Origin: Deltaproteobacteria bacterium
GTDB lineage: Bacteria; Bdellovibrionota; JAJCYS01
Length of the DNA stretch: 60,054 nt
Assembly: GCA_029262815.1 (NCBI GenBank)
Contig: JAJCYS010000036.1
Location: 1-60,054 of the forward strand
Reading direction: 5' to 3'
Under the pieces are notes generated by a model. That model was not told the origin of the DNA. It ran no database searches and saw only the letters and a program-made list of their open reading frames with translations. Below, piece after piece: positions 45,477 through 55,251 of the stretch (the first letter of the stretch is position 1; every line of letters starts with the position of its first letter). A program made the translations under genes and the position numbers.

Positions 45477-46592
45477 TTACCGTTGGGCATGTTTGGAGAG
45501 CTTTTTGATAAAAGCCTCTTTAAGTGGGTAATTCTTGGAAGCCAAAGCCTCTTCTAGAGATTTAAGCTGCTTTTTTTGACTCGTTGATAAATGTGCAGGT
45601 GTTTCAACATGAATATAGACAAACTGATCTCCAAAACCACGGCTTTGGACGTGAGGTACTCCTTTATTGGGAATACGAAATCGACGACCAGCTTGAGTGC
45701 CGGGTGGGATCTTCATCTGAACGTTACCATGTAGCGTCGGAACCTCTATCTCATCACCAAGGGTAGCTTGAAGGAAGGTAATGGGGATTTTGATGTGTAT
45801 GTCATCATCAGATCTATCAAAAAAATCGTGGGGCTCAACATGGATTTCAATGTAGAGGTCACCGGGTCGACCTTCGCCGCTACTTAAGCCCCCTTCGTTT
45901 TTTAACTTAAGTCGTTGTCCCGTGTTGATACCCGGTGGGATTGTGACATTTAATTTTGCTTTTTTTTCAGAGACCCCTCTGCCACGGCAAGTGCGACACG
46001 GATGGTCGATGCGAATACCGTTACCACCACATTGGTTACAGGTTCGACTTAATGTGAAGAAGCCTTGCTGAAAAGCCACCTGCCCTGATCCATGACATGT
46101 TGAACATGTTGTAGGGGAATGACCGGGCTCACAGCCGTTTCCTGAGCATCGCTCACAAGATTCGGTTCTCGGGATAGTAATTTTTTTTTCGGCACCGAAT
46201 GCAGCATCCAAAAATGCGACATTCAAACTCATTTTAAGATTGGGCCCCCTGGCAACCGATTCTCTGCCTCCACCACCTCCGAAAAGATCGCTGAAGATAT
46301 CACCAAACACATCACTGGCAAAGCCACCGAATCCCTGTCCGGCACCAGGCGCAGGACCACCCCTGAGCCCTTCATGTCCAAATTGGTCATAGGCTGCTTT
46401 TTTCTTGGCGTCGCTTAAAACTTGATAAGCTTCAGTAATTTCTTTGAATTTTTCTTCAGAAGCAGAATCTAATTTTGTTTGACGGTCTGGATGATGCTTT
46501 AGTGCAAGTATCTTGTAAGCTTTATCGAGCTCAGCTTTACTTGCATTTCGGGTAACACCCAAAATTTCATAATAATCGCGTTTACCAGCCAT
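45477..46592 (-). CDS. dnaJ: Chaperone DnaJ
   Basis: A 371-residue type I J-protein. The J domain (1-70) carries the HPD motif (KHHPDRQT), followed by a Gly/Phe-rich region (~80-115), the zinc module with four CxxCxGxG repeats (CERCSGNG, CSTCHGSG, CNQCGGNG, CRTCRGRG), and C-terminal substrate-binding domains. It stimulates DnaK ATP hydrolysis and delivers substrates. It is downstream of dnaK with a ~40-base gap. I see no good ribosome site before the ATG, so translation may depend on readthrough of the dnaK region. Confidence 0.97.
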   Translation of the reverse strand: MAGKRDYYEILGVTRNASKAELDKAYKILALKHHPDRQTKLDSASEEKFKEITEAYQVLSDAKKKAAYDQFGHEGLRGGPAPGAGQGFGGFASDVFGDIFSDLFGGGGGRESVARGPNLKMSLNVAFLDAAFGAEKKITIPRTESCERCSGNGCEPGHSPTTCSTCHGSGQVAFQQGFFTLSRTCNQCGGNGIRIDHPCRTCRGRGVSEKKAKLNVTIPPGINTGQRLKLKNEGGLSSGEGRPGDLYIEIHVEPHDFFDRSDDDIHIKIPITFLQATLGDEIEVPTLHGNVQMKIPPGTQAGRRFRIPNKGVPHVQSRGFGDQFVYIHVETPAHLSTSQKKQLKSLEEALASKNYPLKEAFIKKLSKHAQR

Positions 46593-46631
46593 TTATACGT
46601 GATAAGAGAATTTGAAATTTTTCAAAAACTC

Positions 46632-48572
46632 TTATACCTCCTTGTAATCGGCATCAATCGTATCGTCGTTTGAATCATCGTCTTTTTTCTTGGGCTCTTC
46701 AGATGTTGATTCGCCTTCCGATGGTTTTGCATCAGTAGCTTGCTCACCTTCGGCTGTGTTCTTATAGAGCTCCTCAGTGATTTTATGCGAGGTTTGAGTG
46801 AGTTGCTGAATGGCTTCTTGAAGAACTGTTTTATCTTCAGAAGGAAGTGCTTCTTTTGCCTTTTTCACTGCCTCGTCTAATGCAACTTTTGTTTCTTTGG
46901 AGAGTTTATCGTCTTTGTCTTTTAGGTCTTTTTCGATTGAGTAGACCAATGCATCCAATTCATTTCGAAGTTTAATCGTTTCAGCTTTTTCTTTATCTTC
47001 AGTCTCATGCGATTTGGCATCTTCAACCATCCGATCGATCTCTTCTTGTGTTAATCCAGAAGAAGAGGTGATCTTTATGGACTGTTCTTTATTGGTGCCG
47101 AGATCTTTAGCAGATACATGAACAATTCCATTAGCATCAATGTCAAAAGCGACTTCGACCTGTGGGACGCCACGAGGTGCAGGTGGGATACCTGTAAGCT
47201 CGAATCTGCCCAATGTTTTGTTGTCTTTAGCAAATTCCCGCTCACCCTGTAGGACATGGACGCTGACTGCAGGTTGATTATCAGCAGCAGTCGAGAAGAC
47301 TTCGCTTTTTTTACAAGGGATAGTTGTGTTTTTCTCGATGAGTTTGGTAAGTACACCACCCAGGGTTTCAATACCCAAACTTAGAGGAGTGACATCAAGG
47401 AGTAAGACATCTTTAATGTCCCCTTTCAGCACGCCCCCCTGAATTGCAGCACCCATGGCTACAACTTCATCAGGGTTAACGCCTTTGCTGGGATCTTGTT
47501 CGAAGATAGATTTTACTTGAGTCTGAACGGCTGGCATGCGGGTCATCCCACCGACCAGAATGATTGTATCAAGCTCGGTTTTAGACATTCCAGCATCTTT
47601 GATCGCCTGCTCACAAGGCGTGGCTAAACGATTAATTAGATCGGAAACAAGTTGCTCGAGCTTAGACCGTGTCAGTTTGATTGAAAGGTGCTTAGGACCA
47701 GCACTGTCAGCTGTGATAAAAGGCAAGTTAACTTCGGTTTCCAAGGTGCTAGAAAGCTCATGCTTCGCTTTTTCAGCCCCTTCTTTAAGCCGTTGGAGAG
47801 CCATTTTATCGTTTCGAAGGTCAATGCCTTCTTGTTTTTTAAATTCATCCGCAAGGTAAGTAACTAGGCGTAAATCAAAATCTTCACCGCCTAAATGTGT
47901 ATCCCCGTTTGTGGATTTAACCTCGAAGACAGATTCACCATCAATGACGGAGAGATCTAGAATAGTGATATCAAACGTACCGCCACCTAAGTCAAAGACG
48001 GCGATTTTTTGATTTTTTGCTTTGTCGAGTCCATAAGCCATAGCTGCAGCTGTGGGCTCGTTTACAATCCGAAGAACATTCAAACCTGCAATCGAACCTG
48101 CATCTTTGGTAGCTTGACGTTGGGCATCGTTGAAGTAAGCAGGGACTGTGATGACAGCGTCAGTTACACTGTCACTCAGGAAATCTTCGGCAGCTTTTTT
48201 CATTTTTTGTAAAATTTTAGATGAAATTTCTTGAGGGGAATATGTCTTGTCCCACACTTGGACATAGGCATCACCGTTTTTTGCTTCAACGATTTTAAAA
48301 GGCATGACTTCGATGTCTTTTTGCACTTCCTCGCTGTTAAATTTTCGGCCCATTAAACGCTTAACGGCAAACACTGTATTTTCAGGGTTTGTCACAGCTT
48401 GACGTTTGGCAACCTGACCTACAATTAATTCTTTTTTATCATTGTAAGCAACAACGGAAGGGGTCGTACGGTTTCCCTCAGCGTTTGTAATCACTGTAGG
48501 GTCACCCCCTTCTAAAATGCTAATACATGAGTTTGTTGTGCCTAAATCGATACCAATAACATGCTTTGACAT
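46632..48572 (-). CDS. dnaK: Chaperone DnaK (Hsp70)
   Basis: A 646-residue Hsp70. The N-terminal ATPase starts with [10 protein letters not shown] and includes the phosphate loops ([12 protein letters not shown] and LVGGMTRMP). The substrate-binding domain follows the [11 protein letters not shown] linker, and the acidic tail ends in ADYKEV. The family length is ~610-640. A good AGGAGG precedes the ATG, which lies three bases after the grpE stop. The grpE-dnaK-dnaJ order matches many proteobacteria with grpE moved in front. I saw no CIRCE element upstream. Confidence 0.98.
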   Translation of the reverse strand: MSKHVIGIDLGTTNSCISILEGGDPTVITNAEGNRTTPSVVAYNDKKELIVGQVAKRQAVTNPENTVFAVKRLMGRKFNSEEVQKDIEVMPFKIVEAKNGDAYVQVWDKTYSPQEISSKILQKMKKAAEDFLSDSVTDAVITVPAYFNDAQRQATKDAGSIAGLNVLRIVNEPTAAAMAYGLDKAKNQKIAVFDLGGGTFDITILDLSVIDGESVFEVKSTNGDTHLGGEDFDLRLVTYLADEFKKQEGIDLRNDKMALQRLKEGAEKAKHELSSTLETEVNLPFITADSAGPKHLSIKLTRSKLEQLVSDLINRLATPCEQAIKDAGMSKTELDTIILVGGMTRMPAVQTQVKSIFEQDPSKGVNPDEVVAMGAAIQGGVLKGDIKDVLLLDVTPLSLGIETLGGVLTKLIEKNTTIPCKKSEVFSTAADNQPAVSVHVLQGEREFAKDNKTLGRFELTGIPPAPRGVPQVEVAFDIDANGIVHVSAKDLGTNKEQSIKITSSSGLTQEEIDRMVEDAKSHETEDKEKAETIKLRNELDALVYSIEKDLKDKDDKLSKETKVALDEAVKKAKEALPSEDKTVLQEAIQQLTQTSHKITEELYKNTAEGEQATDAKPSEGESTSEEPKKKDDDSNDDTIDADYKEV

Positions 48573-48575
48573 ATG

Positions 48576-49160
48576 TTATTCCTCCTGGTTATCTTTTGTA
48601 GTCTCATTACCAGATGAAGGAATACCAACCTTAACTTTTGCAGGTTGAATGAGCCTACCATCCATCATGAACCCAGGTTCATATTCTTGGAGAACTGTTT
48701 TCTGAGTCAAATCACTTCGTGACTCAGAGTCCAGTGCCTCATGGATAGTCGGATCAAAAGGGCATTCGGTTCCTGAAATAATGGAAAGACCACACCGATT
48801 GAACGTATTTTTAAATTCATTTAAAGTCATCTGTACCCCATTGCAGATGGAAACTGCAAGTTCGGGTGAACCGTCATAGCTTTGGACCGCTCGCTCAAGA
48901 TTTACAAAGATAGGGAAAATGTGCCGCCAGACTTGTTCTTGGGTAGATCGAACAGCCGCCTCTTTGCTTTTCAGCAGCCTTTTTCTCATATTTTCAGCCT
49001 CAGCCCGGATGTATAAAATTTCTGTTTCAAGTTTTTTGACTGAGTCTTCTTGAGGAATCTTGTCAGGTTTCACGCATGTTTCACCGTTGACGTCTCCAGG
49101 CACCTCGGAAGGCAGGGGCGTTTCAGGTGTTTCGGTATCTTTTTTCTCTTTCTTTTCCAT
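48576..49160 (-). CDS. grpE: Nucleotide exchange factor GrpE
   Basis: A 194-residue GrpE. It has a disordered acidic N-terminus, a long dimerising helix (~40-95, with AEAENMRKRLLKSKE), then a four-helix and beta domain including FNRCGLSIIS and PFDPTIHEAL, ending with GRLIQPAKVKVG. It releases ADP from DnaK, encoded next. The start has a GGA six bases upstream and lies ~70 bases after the hemW stop. That gap may hold the heat-shock promoter, but I could not assign a convincing one. Confidence 0.95.
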   Translation of the reverse strand: MEKKEKKDTETPETPLPSEVPGDVNGETCVKPDKIPQEDSVKKLETEILYIRAEAENMRKRLLKSKEAAVRSTQEQVWRHIFPIFVNLERAVQSYDGSPELAVSICNGVQMTLNEFKNTFNRCGLSIISGTECPFDPTIHEALDSESRSDLTQKTVLQEYEPGFMMDGRLIQPAKVKVGIPSSGNETTKDNQEE

Positions 49161-49232
49161 AACTTATCCAAGTAAAACCATGGGTACTTCGAAGCTGGTA
49201 AGCACAGCTACCCTACTAATATGGGGATACGG

Positions 49233-50387
49233 TTACTCAGAGTCAAGACAGGAGAATAATTCTTTTAGGAGGCTGTCTAAGATCAACATGCCTTGAGGTG
49301 TGGGCGAGAGTGAGCCATTTCTACATATCAAGAGATGTTGCGCTAAAAGACGGACCAAAGCTGGTTTGAACCGAGATTCAAAAGATTCCTGGAAAGCTTG
49401 TTCGTAGGTTTGGACAGAAAGGCCTGAGTGCTTTCTGAGGTGTGCAATGAGAAACAACTGTTTGGTGTGGGTGTCAGACTCTAACGGCGTATTCGCAAGA
49501 GGATGTTGCGCCTCTTTTAAAAGTGATTGGTAACCTGTAAAAGTTTTGGGGTTTGTCCACTGCTTACATTGTATGGGGCCTTGAGAATCAGTGTAGGTGA
49601 TGGAGCTATGCGCACTAACGCCAAGCCCAAGAATACTTTCAAATTGCCAGTATTTCATATTGTGCTTCGACTCGTGATCCAATCGAGCAAAATTGGAAAC
49701 CTCATACCGGGTGTACCCTGCAGCCTTCAAAGTAGATTCGATGATTTCGAATTGATGGAGTAAGGTGTCTTCACTGGGGCCAAAACGGGTGGAGCGATGC
49801 GTACGCGGGAGGGTGAGTTCATAGGTGGATAGATGTCCTGGATCAAGGGTAAGAATATCTTGTAAGGTTTGCTTCAAAATCGCAGTTGTTAAACCAGGGA
49901 TAGCAAACATGAGGTCAAGGTTTAAACGTCCCGGCCAAGCTCTTTTCAATAAATCAAAACGATCTCTCAGAGGCCGTTCGAACGGTCTTCCTAAATTAAA
50001 GAGCATGCTGGTAAAAGTATTTTGCACACCTACACTTAGGCGCGTAACTCCGTGGGCTTGTAACCAAAAAAGAAGGTCTTTTGAAATATCTTCAGGATTG
50101 ATTTCGACCGTAAACTCAGTCAAGGTTTCTTGAGAAAAGGTTTTGTTTAGTTTTGGAATGAGGGTTTTAAGAACACTGCCTTTGTTGATGCTTGGGGTGC
50201 CACCCCCAATATAGATTGTTTTGGGCACAACAGCGAAGTCTCGTTGTGCAAGAGCGAGCTCTTGCATGATCCAGTCTGCATAAATTGGGAGCCATTTGTT
50301 ACTAGCTGTTTTTACAAAGTCGCAGTACCTACAAATTTGAGCGCAAAACGGAATGTGAATGTAAAGGCCATCAACTAGAGGTTTCAC
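49233..50387 (-). CDS. hemW: Heme chaperone HemW (coproporphyrinogen III oxidase-like radical SAM protein)
   Basis: A 384-residue radical SAM protein. The [4Fe-4S] motif is Cys15-x3-Cys19-x2-Cys22 (CAQICRYC), followed by GGGTPS near residue 62 and a C-terminal HemW domain. It lacks the N-terminal extra Cys-containing region of true HemN oxidases; the family is now regarded as heme-trafficking chaperones. It starts 17 bases before the topA stop, so translation is probably coupled. Possibly cotranscribed with grpE downstream. Confidence 0.92.
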   Translation of the reverse strand: MKPLVDGLYIHIPFCAQICRYCDFVKTASNKWLPIYADWIMQELALAQRDFAVVPKTIYIGGGTPSINKGSVLKTLIPKLNKTFSQETLTEFTVEINPEDISKDLLFWLQAHGVTRLSVGVQNTFTSMLFNLGRPFERPLRDRFDLLKRAWPGRLNLDLMFAIPGLTTAILKQTLQDILTLDPGHLSTYELTLPRTHRSTRFGPSEDTLLHQFEIIESTLKAAGYTRYEVSNFARLDHESKHNMKYWQFESILGLGVSAHSSITYTDSQGPIQCKQWTNPKTFTGYQSLLKEAQHPLANTPLESDTHTKQLFLIAHLRKHSGLSVQTYEQAFQESFESRFKPALVRLLAQHLLICRNGSLSPTPQGMLILDSLLKELFSCLDSE

Positions 50388-52671
50388 CGTTCACTTCATC
50401 GGTAATGGGAATAGTGTGTTTGCAGCTTGGGCACGCCAAATGATAACCTAATTTCTTTGTCTCTTTTTCAACCATATATGGGTTGGCGCATTCCGGACAA
50501 GGCTTAGCGTTAGGTTTTTGCCATGATGCAAAATCACAATCTGGGTATTGGTTACAACCATAAAAAAAGCGGCCCTGTTTGGATCTACGCTCGACGACAT
50601 CGCCCTTACTACATTTAGGGCAATCGACCCCGATGGGGAATGGGAGCGTTGTTTTGCATTCGGGATAGTCTTCACATGCAAGGTATCTACCATACCGTCC
50701 AAATCGTTCTAATAACCGTTTGCTACAGGTAGGGCAAGGCTTGCCAAAAGCTTTGGGCTCAATGATATGGATTTTGCCATTTTCATCTTTTTCAAAATTT
50801 TTAGCGTTCCGACATTTTGGGTAACTGCTACACGAAAGAAACTCGCCGCTTTTGCCCCATCGGATATTAAAGTGAGCATCGCATTGTTCACAGGTGAGAT
50901 CTGTAGGAATCTCTTGCGCTTTAAGATTTTTCATTTCCTTTTTGGCTTTTTCAAGAACGATTTGAAAATCAGTATAGAATTCGGTCAAAAGTTCTTTTCT
51001 GCCAAGCTCACCTTCTTCGATCATGTCGAGTTTGGTTTCCATATTGGCGGTAAAGTCATAGCTCATAATTTGAGTGAAGTGCTCGGCAAGTAAATCACTA
51101 ATGGCAGTCCCTAACGAAGTTGGAATAAGCTTCGCTTTGACTTTATCGATGTACTTACGATCAATGATGGTGGAGATGATGGAGGCGTATGTAGAAGGAC
51201 GACCGATACCTCTTTTCTCGAGTTCTTTGATCAATGAAGCCTCGTTGTATCGCGGTGGGGGTTCGGTTTTGTGCTCAGTAATTTCTAACGAATTTAACTG
51301 GACAGGTGTTTTTGCTGTGAGTTGTTTATAAAATTCAGCACTCAGTATTGAATCGGTCTCATCATCTTGCCAAAGGATAAGAAACCCATCAAATACAACA
51401 GACTGTTGGGAGTGAGTGAAGATGTCTTTTTTATCTGCCGTTGAAAACTGAACTTGCCAGATGAGAAACTTTGCTTGAGACATTTGGGAGGCAATGAATC
51501 GCTTCCAAATTAAGGTGTAAAGGGCTAGCTGATCTTTTGCAAGAAAAGGCTTTACTTTGTCGGGTGTAAAGGCGATGTCTACGGGTCGGATCGCTTCGTG
51601 GGCATCTTGTACTTTAGAGCTTTTTTTGGCCGGGCCTTTTGGAGCGGCGCTAGAGCCCAGATAGTCTTTGCCCCAGGTATCCAAAATAAAAGATTTAGCT
51701 GCATCTTTTGCATCTTGTGAAACACGGGTGCTGTCCGTTCTCATATATGTGATCAAACCTTGGGTACCATGTTCACCCAGTTCAACACCTTCGTAGAGTT
51801 GTTGTGCGAGCATCATGGTTTTCTTAGGGCTGTAACGGACTTTTGAGGACGCGTCCATTTGAAGTGTACTAGTGATAAAAGGTTTAGGCGCACTTCGCGT
51901 TCGGTTTTTGGAGGAGGTCTCGTGAATATGCCAAGGCGCTTTTCTAAGCACGTCAGCTTTCTGCTTTAAAGTCTCTAGAGAAAGCTCTGAATCTTTAGGC
52001 GTAAATTTTTCCCCATTACATTGGGTAAGTTCTGCGTCCAAAGACTCAGGAGATTCTGTATTGAGTGAAACTTGAAATTGAGCGGGTAATTTATAATAGT
52101 CCTTAGACTGAAAAGCTTTAATTTCTTTTTCGCGTTCAGAAGCGAGTCGTAAGGCAACAGATTGTACACGACCTGCACTGGTTCCCATTTTTACTTTTTC
52201 CCAAAGTAGGGGAGAAATAAGGTAACCAACGATTCGGTCCAGTACGCGGCGTGCTTGTTGACTCTCATAACGTTTGTAATCTATGTCGTGAGGGTTATCG
52301 AGGGCGGCAGCCATACCTTTTTTTGTAATTTCGTGCATGAGAATACGAAAGATTTTCTTACCTTTAACTTTTTTCTGTATTTCTTCACAAAGGTGCGCGG
52401 CAATGGCTTCACCTTCACGGTCGGGGTCAGGTGCAAGGTAGATTGTATCTGCGTCTTTGGCCTTTTCTAGAATTTCGTTGACGACTTTGCGTTTCCCAGG
52501 AATCAACTTATATTCAGGTTCAAAAGAGCCTTGCTCAATATCAACACCGATTTTACTTTTCGGTAGATTTTTAATATGTCCAACACTAGCTAAAATATCG
52601 AACTGCTTAGGCAGGTATTTTTTTAGTGTTCTCGCTTTTGTGGGTGACTCGACAACTATCAATTTTCTCAT
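50371..52671 (-). CDS. topA: DNA topoisomerase I
   Basis: A 766-residue type IA topoisomerase. The Toprim domain starts VVESPTKARTL and contains DPDREGEAIA. The catalytic Tyr lies in GLITYMRTDSTR. The C-terminus carries four four-Cys zinc-ribbon modules (CEQC, CPTC, CPKC and CPEC each starting one), the last two divergent. It relaxes negative supercoils in the cytoplasm. The length fits bacterial TopA. It is the first gene before hemW, with a 17-base overlap. The ~80-base space to dprA is AT-rich. Confidence 0.97.
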   Translation of the reverse strand: MRKLIVVESPTKARTLKKYLPKQFDILASVGHIKNLPKSKIGVDIEQGSFEPEYKLIPGKRKVVNEILEKAKDADTIYLAPDPDREGEAIAAHLCEEIQKKVKGKKIFRILMHEITKKGMAAALDNPHDIDYKRYESQQARRVLDRIVGYLISPLLWEKVKMGTSAGRVQSVALRLASEREKEIKAFQSKDYYKLPAQFQVSLNTESPESLDAELTQCNGEKFTPKDSELSLETLKQKADVLRKAPWHIHETSSKNRTRSAPKPFITSTLQMDASSKVRYSPKKTMMLAQQLYEGVELGEHGTQGLITYMRTDSTRVSQDAKDAAKSFILDTWGKDYLGSSAAPKGPAKKSSKVQDAHEAIRPVDIAFTPDKVKPFLAKDQLALYTLIWKRFIASQMSQAKFLIWQVQFSTADKKDIFTHSQQSVVFDGFLILWQDDETDSILSAEFYKQLTAKTPVQLNSLEITEHKTEPPPRYNEASLIKELEKRGIGRPSTYASIISTIIDRKYIDKVKAKLIPTSLGTAISDLLAEHFTQIMSYDFTANMETKLDMIEEGELGRKELLTEFYTDFQIVLEKAKKEMKNLKAQEIPTDLTCEQCDAHFNIRWGKSGEFLSCSSYPKCRNAKNFEKDENGKIHIIEPKAFGKPCPTCSKRLLERFGRYGRYLACEDYPECKTTLPFPIGVDCPKCSKGDVVERRSKQGRFFYGCNQYPDCDFASWQKPNAKPCPECANPYMVEKETKKLGYHLACPSCKHTIPITDEVNGETSS

Positions 52672-52753
52672 ATGACCAACAATGTATATTTTTTAACATA
52701 ATTTACATAGGTGTTTTTCTAAAAGATAACAATAAGAGTTAAATATCAAGTAT

Positions 52754-53590
52754 TTATACACCATTTACTCTAAGGCTTTCAAAAATCAAATCGAAAGCAT
52801 CAGGTAGTTTTCGTATAACATATGCACCTTCTTGAATCAATTTTTGGTTTCCTGGAGCCGGTAAATCCATGACAAAGATGGGTTTTGAGAGCTCCAAGGC
52901 GGTTTGGATAGTATGGAACGTACCACTTCTGAGGCCGGCTTCTACAATTATCAGAACATCAGATAGCGCGGCAATGATGTCATTTCTAAAGATGAAATGG
53001 TAAGGGCGAGTCTTAAACCAGGGGGGGTACTCAGATATTAAGCACCCTTTTTGAGATAAAAGCCTAAAAAGACTGTAGTTATTTGCAGGGTAGCACTGTG
53101 TTATCGCTGTACCTAGCACCCCAACACTTGGCGTAGAGGGACTGGCACTCACAGAGCCTTTAATTGCGGCTGTATCGATGCCCATTGCCAATCCACTGAC
53201 CACACTAAATCCCGACAAGGCGGCCTGCTCTCCCAAGCCTCGAGCCAGCTTGAGCCCTATGGGACTAGCTTTTCGACTTCCGATTATGCCGACAGTGGGT
53301 TTCTGGAGATGTCCGAGATTGCCTTTGAAAAACAATAGTTTAGGAGGTACCCCCAGCTTCAGAAGACTTTCTGGGTAATTTGGCCCTCTTGGCATACAGA
53401 CGCCTATTCCGTGTTTTGAGAAATATGTAAGGATCGTTTTCTCAGTATCCCTAGGGGTCAAATTTTGGGATTGGTTTAGCCAATTATGCACCCTTTTTAA
53501 GCCAATTCCTGGGCTTCTTCTGAGTTTGAAACTGCGATTTCGTTGATATTCAACGTTTTCCATAGATTCAATGCTTTTTATCAATGTCAT
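52754..53590 (-). CDS. dprA: DNA-processing protein DprA (short form)
   Basis: A 278-residue DprA/Smf protein. The Rossmann-like DprA core is intact: IGSRKASPIG, VVSGLAMGIDTAA, LGTAITQCYPANN and an IIVEAGLRSGT block. It binds single-stranded DNA and loads RecA in transformation or recombination. Many homologues run to ~360 residues with a C-terminal winged helix; this one ends right after the core, so that domain is missing. Its N-terminal part (a helix-hairpin-helix-like GIGLKRVHNWL) is also short. The start is uncertain between ATG 53590 and 53563; neither has a ribosome site. It lies next to topA, a common pairing. Confidence 0.9.
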   Translation of the reverse strand: MTLIKSIESMENVEYQRNRSFKLRRSPGIGLKRVHNWLNQSQNLTPRDTEKTILTYFSKHGIGVCMPRGPNYPESLLKLGVPPKLLFFKGNLGHLQKPTVGIIGSRKASPIGLKLARGLGEQAALSGFSVVSGLAMGIDTAAIKGSVSASPSTPSVGVLGTAITQCYPANNYSLFRLLSQKGCLISEYPPWFKTRPYHFIFRNDIIAALSDVLIIVEAGLRSGTFHTIQTALELSKPIFVMDLPAPGNQKLIQEGAYVIRKLPDAFDLIFESLRVNGV

Positions 53591-53899
53591 GAGACTAAAT
53601 GAAACAACTTTTGTGCCAATCTGGATTTTTTTTAACCATTCAAAATCCTTTTCATTATTTGTGAATATAATTATTCATATGAAATCGGATAGTTATCTAA
53701 AAATATCAAAAAAAGAAAAAGAAACTATTTAATTATTTTGTTTTTTTGACTTGATTTATTTGAACAAGCAAAAGAATATATTTCCATAATTTAGATTTGA
53801 TTATTATGTGGTATTTATGATAGATAGTATGGTAGTTTGAGAAAGTACAAAACTTGGAGATATGTTAGTAAGAACGATTCGCATCAGTGAGGGTAAGTG
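53591..53899. other. AT-rich intergenic region between dprA and an XRE regulator
   Basis: About 300 bases, strongly AT-rich, with A and T runs and no credible gene; a 17-codon ORF at 53680-53733 has no support. The divergent promoters of dprA and the XRE gene are expected here. A -10-like TATGAT at 53816-53821 has no matching -35. A GAGGG near 53888 serves as ribosome site for the regulator. Confidence 0.6.
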
Positions 53900-54427
53900 A
53901 TGTTAGCAAGAGGAAGAAAATCAAGAAGGAAGATTACATCTAAAGTGGCCTTGGTCATTAGAGATCGAAGAGAGGAGCTGGGTCTATCTCAAATGGATTT
54001 GGCACGTGCTCTGAAGCTAAAAAGTCCTCAATTCATCAGTAACATCGAGCGTGGCTTGGTGAATATTCCCCTGAAGAAAATTGAGCAATTCTCAAAGGTC
54101 TTACAACTGGATTATAAATTCTTACTGAAACTTGTTCATGAAGAAAAGATCCCGCCAAAAATTCGAAGCTTTTTATTGGATCAAGAGGTTAAAACCTTGG
54201 ATTCATTACCTATTGAGCTTCAAGCTATTGTTGAGAAATATTTGGGGTCGGACCGCAAAAAACGCCAAGACTTCCTGAAGTTAAGCTGTATTTTCTTTGG
54301 TTTGGATTATGAAACCTTCGTCGAAGAGTATTTTTCTAAGTCCCAATCCAAAAAAGATGCAACTGATACAACTGTGAAGTCGAATAACAAGGGTACTGTA
54401 CCGTCAGGTTCAGAAGTATCTTTGTAG
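53900..54427 (+). CDS. XRE-family transcriptional regulator
   Basis: About 175 residues from ATG 53900 (a GTG three bases upstream is also in frame). An N-terminal Arg/Lys-rich stretch is followed by a helix-turn-helix (~20-75, with LGLSQMDLARAL and SPQFISNIERG, the typical lambda-Cro recognition helix). The remainder is a helical extension of unknown role. It stands alone between the dprA promoter region and rpmB, on the plus strand. The target is unknown; autoregulation or control of the adjacent competence or ribosomal gene is possible but not shown. Confidence 0.83.
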   Translation: MLARGRKSRRKITSKVALVIRDRREELGLSQMDLARALKLKSPQFISNIERGLVNIPLKKIEQFSKVLQLDYKFLLKLVHEEKIPPKIRSFLLDQEVKTLDSLPIELQAIVEKYLGSDRKKRQDFLKLSCIFFGLDYETFVEEYFSKSQSKKDATDTTVKSNNKGTVPSGSEVSL

Positions 54428-54492
54428 TTAGCGCGAATTTCCCCGTAGCATTGGTTGTAAAATTTAATATGAAAGCTTGCCTTTGGCCTCTT

Positions 54493-54521
54493 TTGCTTGA
54501 TAAAGTTGGGGGTTGTATCTA
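54493..54521 (+). promoter_or_regulatory. Candidate rpmB-rpsR promoter
   Basis: TTGCTT (54493-54498), a 17-base spacer and TATCTA (54516-54521), 48 bases before the rpmB ATG. Both hexamers match the sigma70 consensus partially. The GAGGAG ribosome site lies at 54555-54560. Confidence 0.4.
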
Positions 54522-54568
54522 CCAATGGAGACCTGTAGGCTGTAGGTTACTTTAGAGGAGTTGGATTA

Positions 54569-54811
54569 ATGGCAAGAAAATGTCAAATGACTGGTGTGGG
54601 ACCGAAATCTGGGAACAAAGTTTCGCACGCGAATAACAAGACAAGAACTCGAAGTTTACCTAACTTACAGAAGAAGCGGTTTTTTGTAAAATCAAAGAAA
54701 TCATGGGTAACGTTGAGGCTAACCACGCGTGCTTTAAGGACAATTGATAAGTATGGCGGTGATATTGAAGCAGCTGCAAAGAAATATGAGGAACTCAGAA
54801 AATGGATCTAG
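54569..54811 (+). CDS. rpmB: 50S ribosomal protein L28
   Basis: An 80-residue L28. It begins [20 protein letters not shown], with the family's typical first block, then [19 protein letters not shown] and the conserved [18 protein letters not shown]. Only one Cys is present, so it is a non-zinc form. A GAGGAG precedes the ATG. The gene overlaps rpsR by ten bases. L28 is a structural protein of the large subunit. Confidence 0.97.
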   Translation: MARKCQMTGVGPKSGNKVSHANNKTRTRSLPNLQKKRFFVKSKKSWVTLRLTTRALRTIDKYGGDIEAAAKKYEELRKWI

Positions 54812-55251
54812 GCGCTAAAACAGCATTTAAGAAAGGGCGACGTACAGACTTGCCCAGAGATTTTGTATTCGATTACAAAGATGTAGATCGTCTCAAGCGT
54901 TATATTACGGAGCGAGGGAAAATTTTTCCACGACGTATGACAGGGCTATCTCGTTTTCAGCAAAAACAACTTGAGAATGCCATTAAAAGGGCACGCAAGA
55001 TTGGGCTGATATCGTATACCATTCATGCATTTAAGGTGGATTTTTCTAAATACCATGCCTCACCCTTAACACGGTTGGCTGGTAGGCATCCTCACTATAG
55101 TAGAGGCGGCGCACCTACACACCGTTCTTCTGAAGTGGTGACACCACCCGCTACTGCGCCCGCTGTTGCACCCGCTGACGACAATGCGAGTAAAGACTCT
55201 GGTAAAAATACTGGGGAAGAAGGATCATCAAATAATTCGCCAGTGTCATGA
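54802..55251 (+). CDS. rpsR: 30S ribosomal protein S18 with long C-terminal extension
   Basis: A 149-residue protein. The first ~77 residues match S18: basic start, [40 protein letters not shown] and a C-terminal [11 protein letters not shown]. Normal S18 ends near there (75-95 residues). Here ~72 further residues follow, first a Gly/His/Arg segment ([11 protein letters not shown]), then an Ala/Pro repeat-like stretch with [11 protein letters not shown], and an acidic Ser/Gly tail. The tail is of low complexity and probably disordered. The start overlaps rpmB by ten bases, and the stop overlaps the next gene by four (ATGA). S18 sits near the S6/S11 platform of the small subunit. Confidence 0.93.
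   Translation: MDLGAKTAFKKGRRTDLPRDFVFDYKDVDRLKRYITERGKIFPRRMTGLSRFQQKQLENAIKRARKIGLISYTIHAFKVDFSKYHASPLTRLAGRHPHYSRGGAPTHRSSEVVTPPATAPAVAPADDNASKDSGKNTGEEGSSNNSPVS

Noticed and set aside
48540..49232. CIRCE operator in front of grpE-dnaK
   Set aside because: The TTAGCACTC/GAGTGCTAA pair is not present on either strand in the gaps around grpE or dnaK.
53680..53733. 17-codon ORF in the AT-rich gap before the XRE gene
   Set aside because: Lysine-rich by composition of the AT-rich DNA, no ribosome site, and a function cannot be argued.
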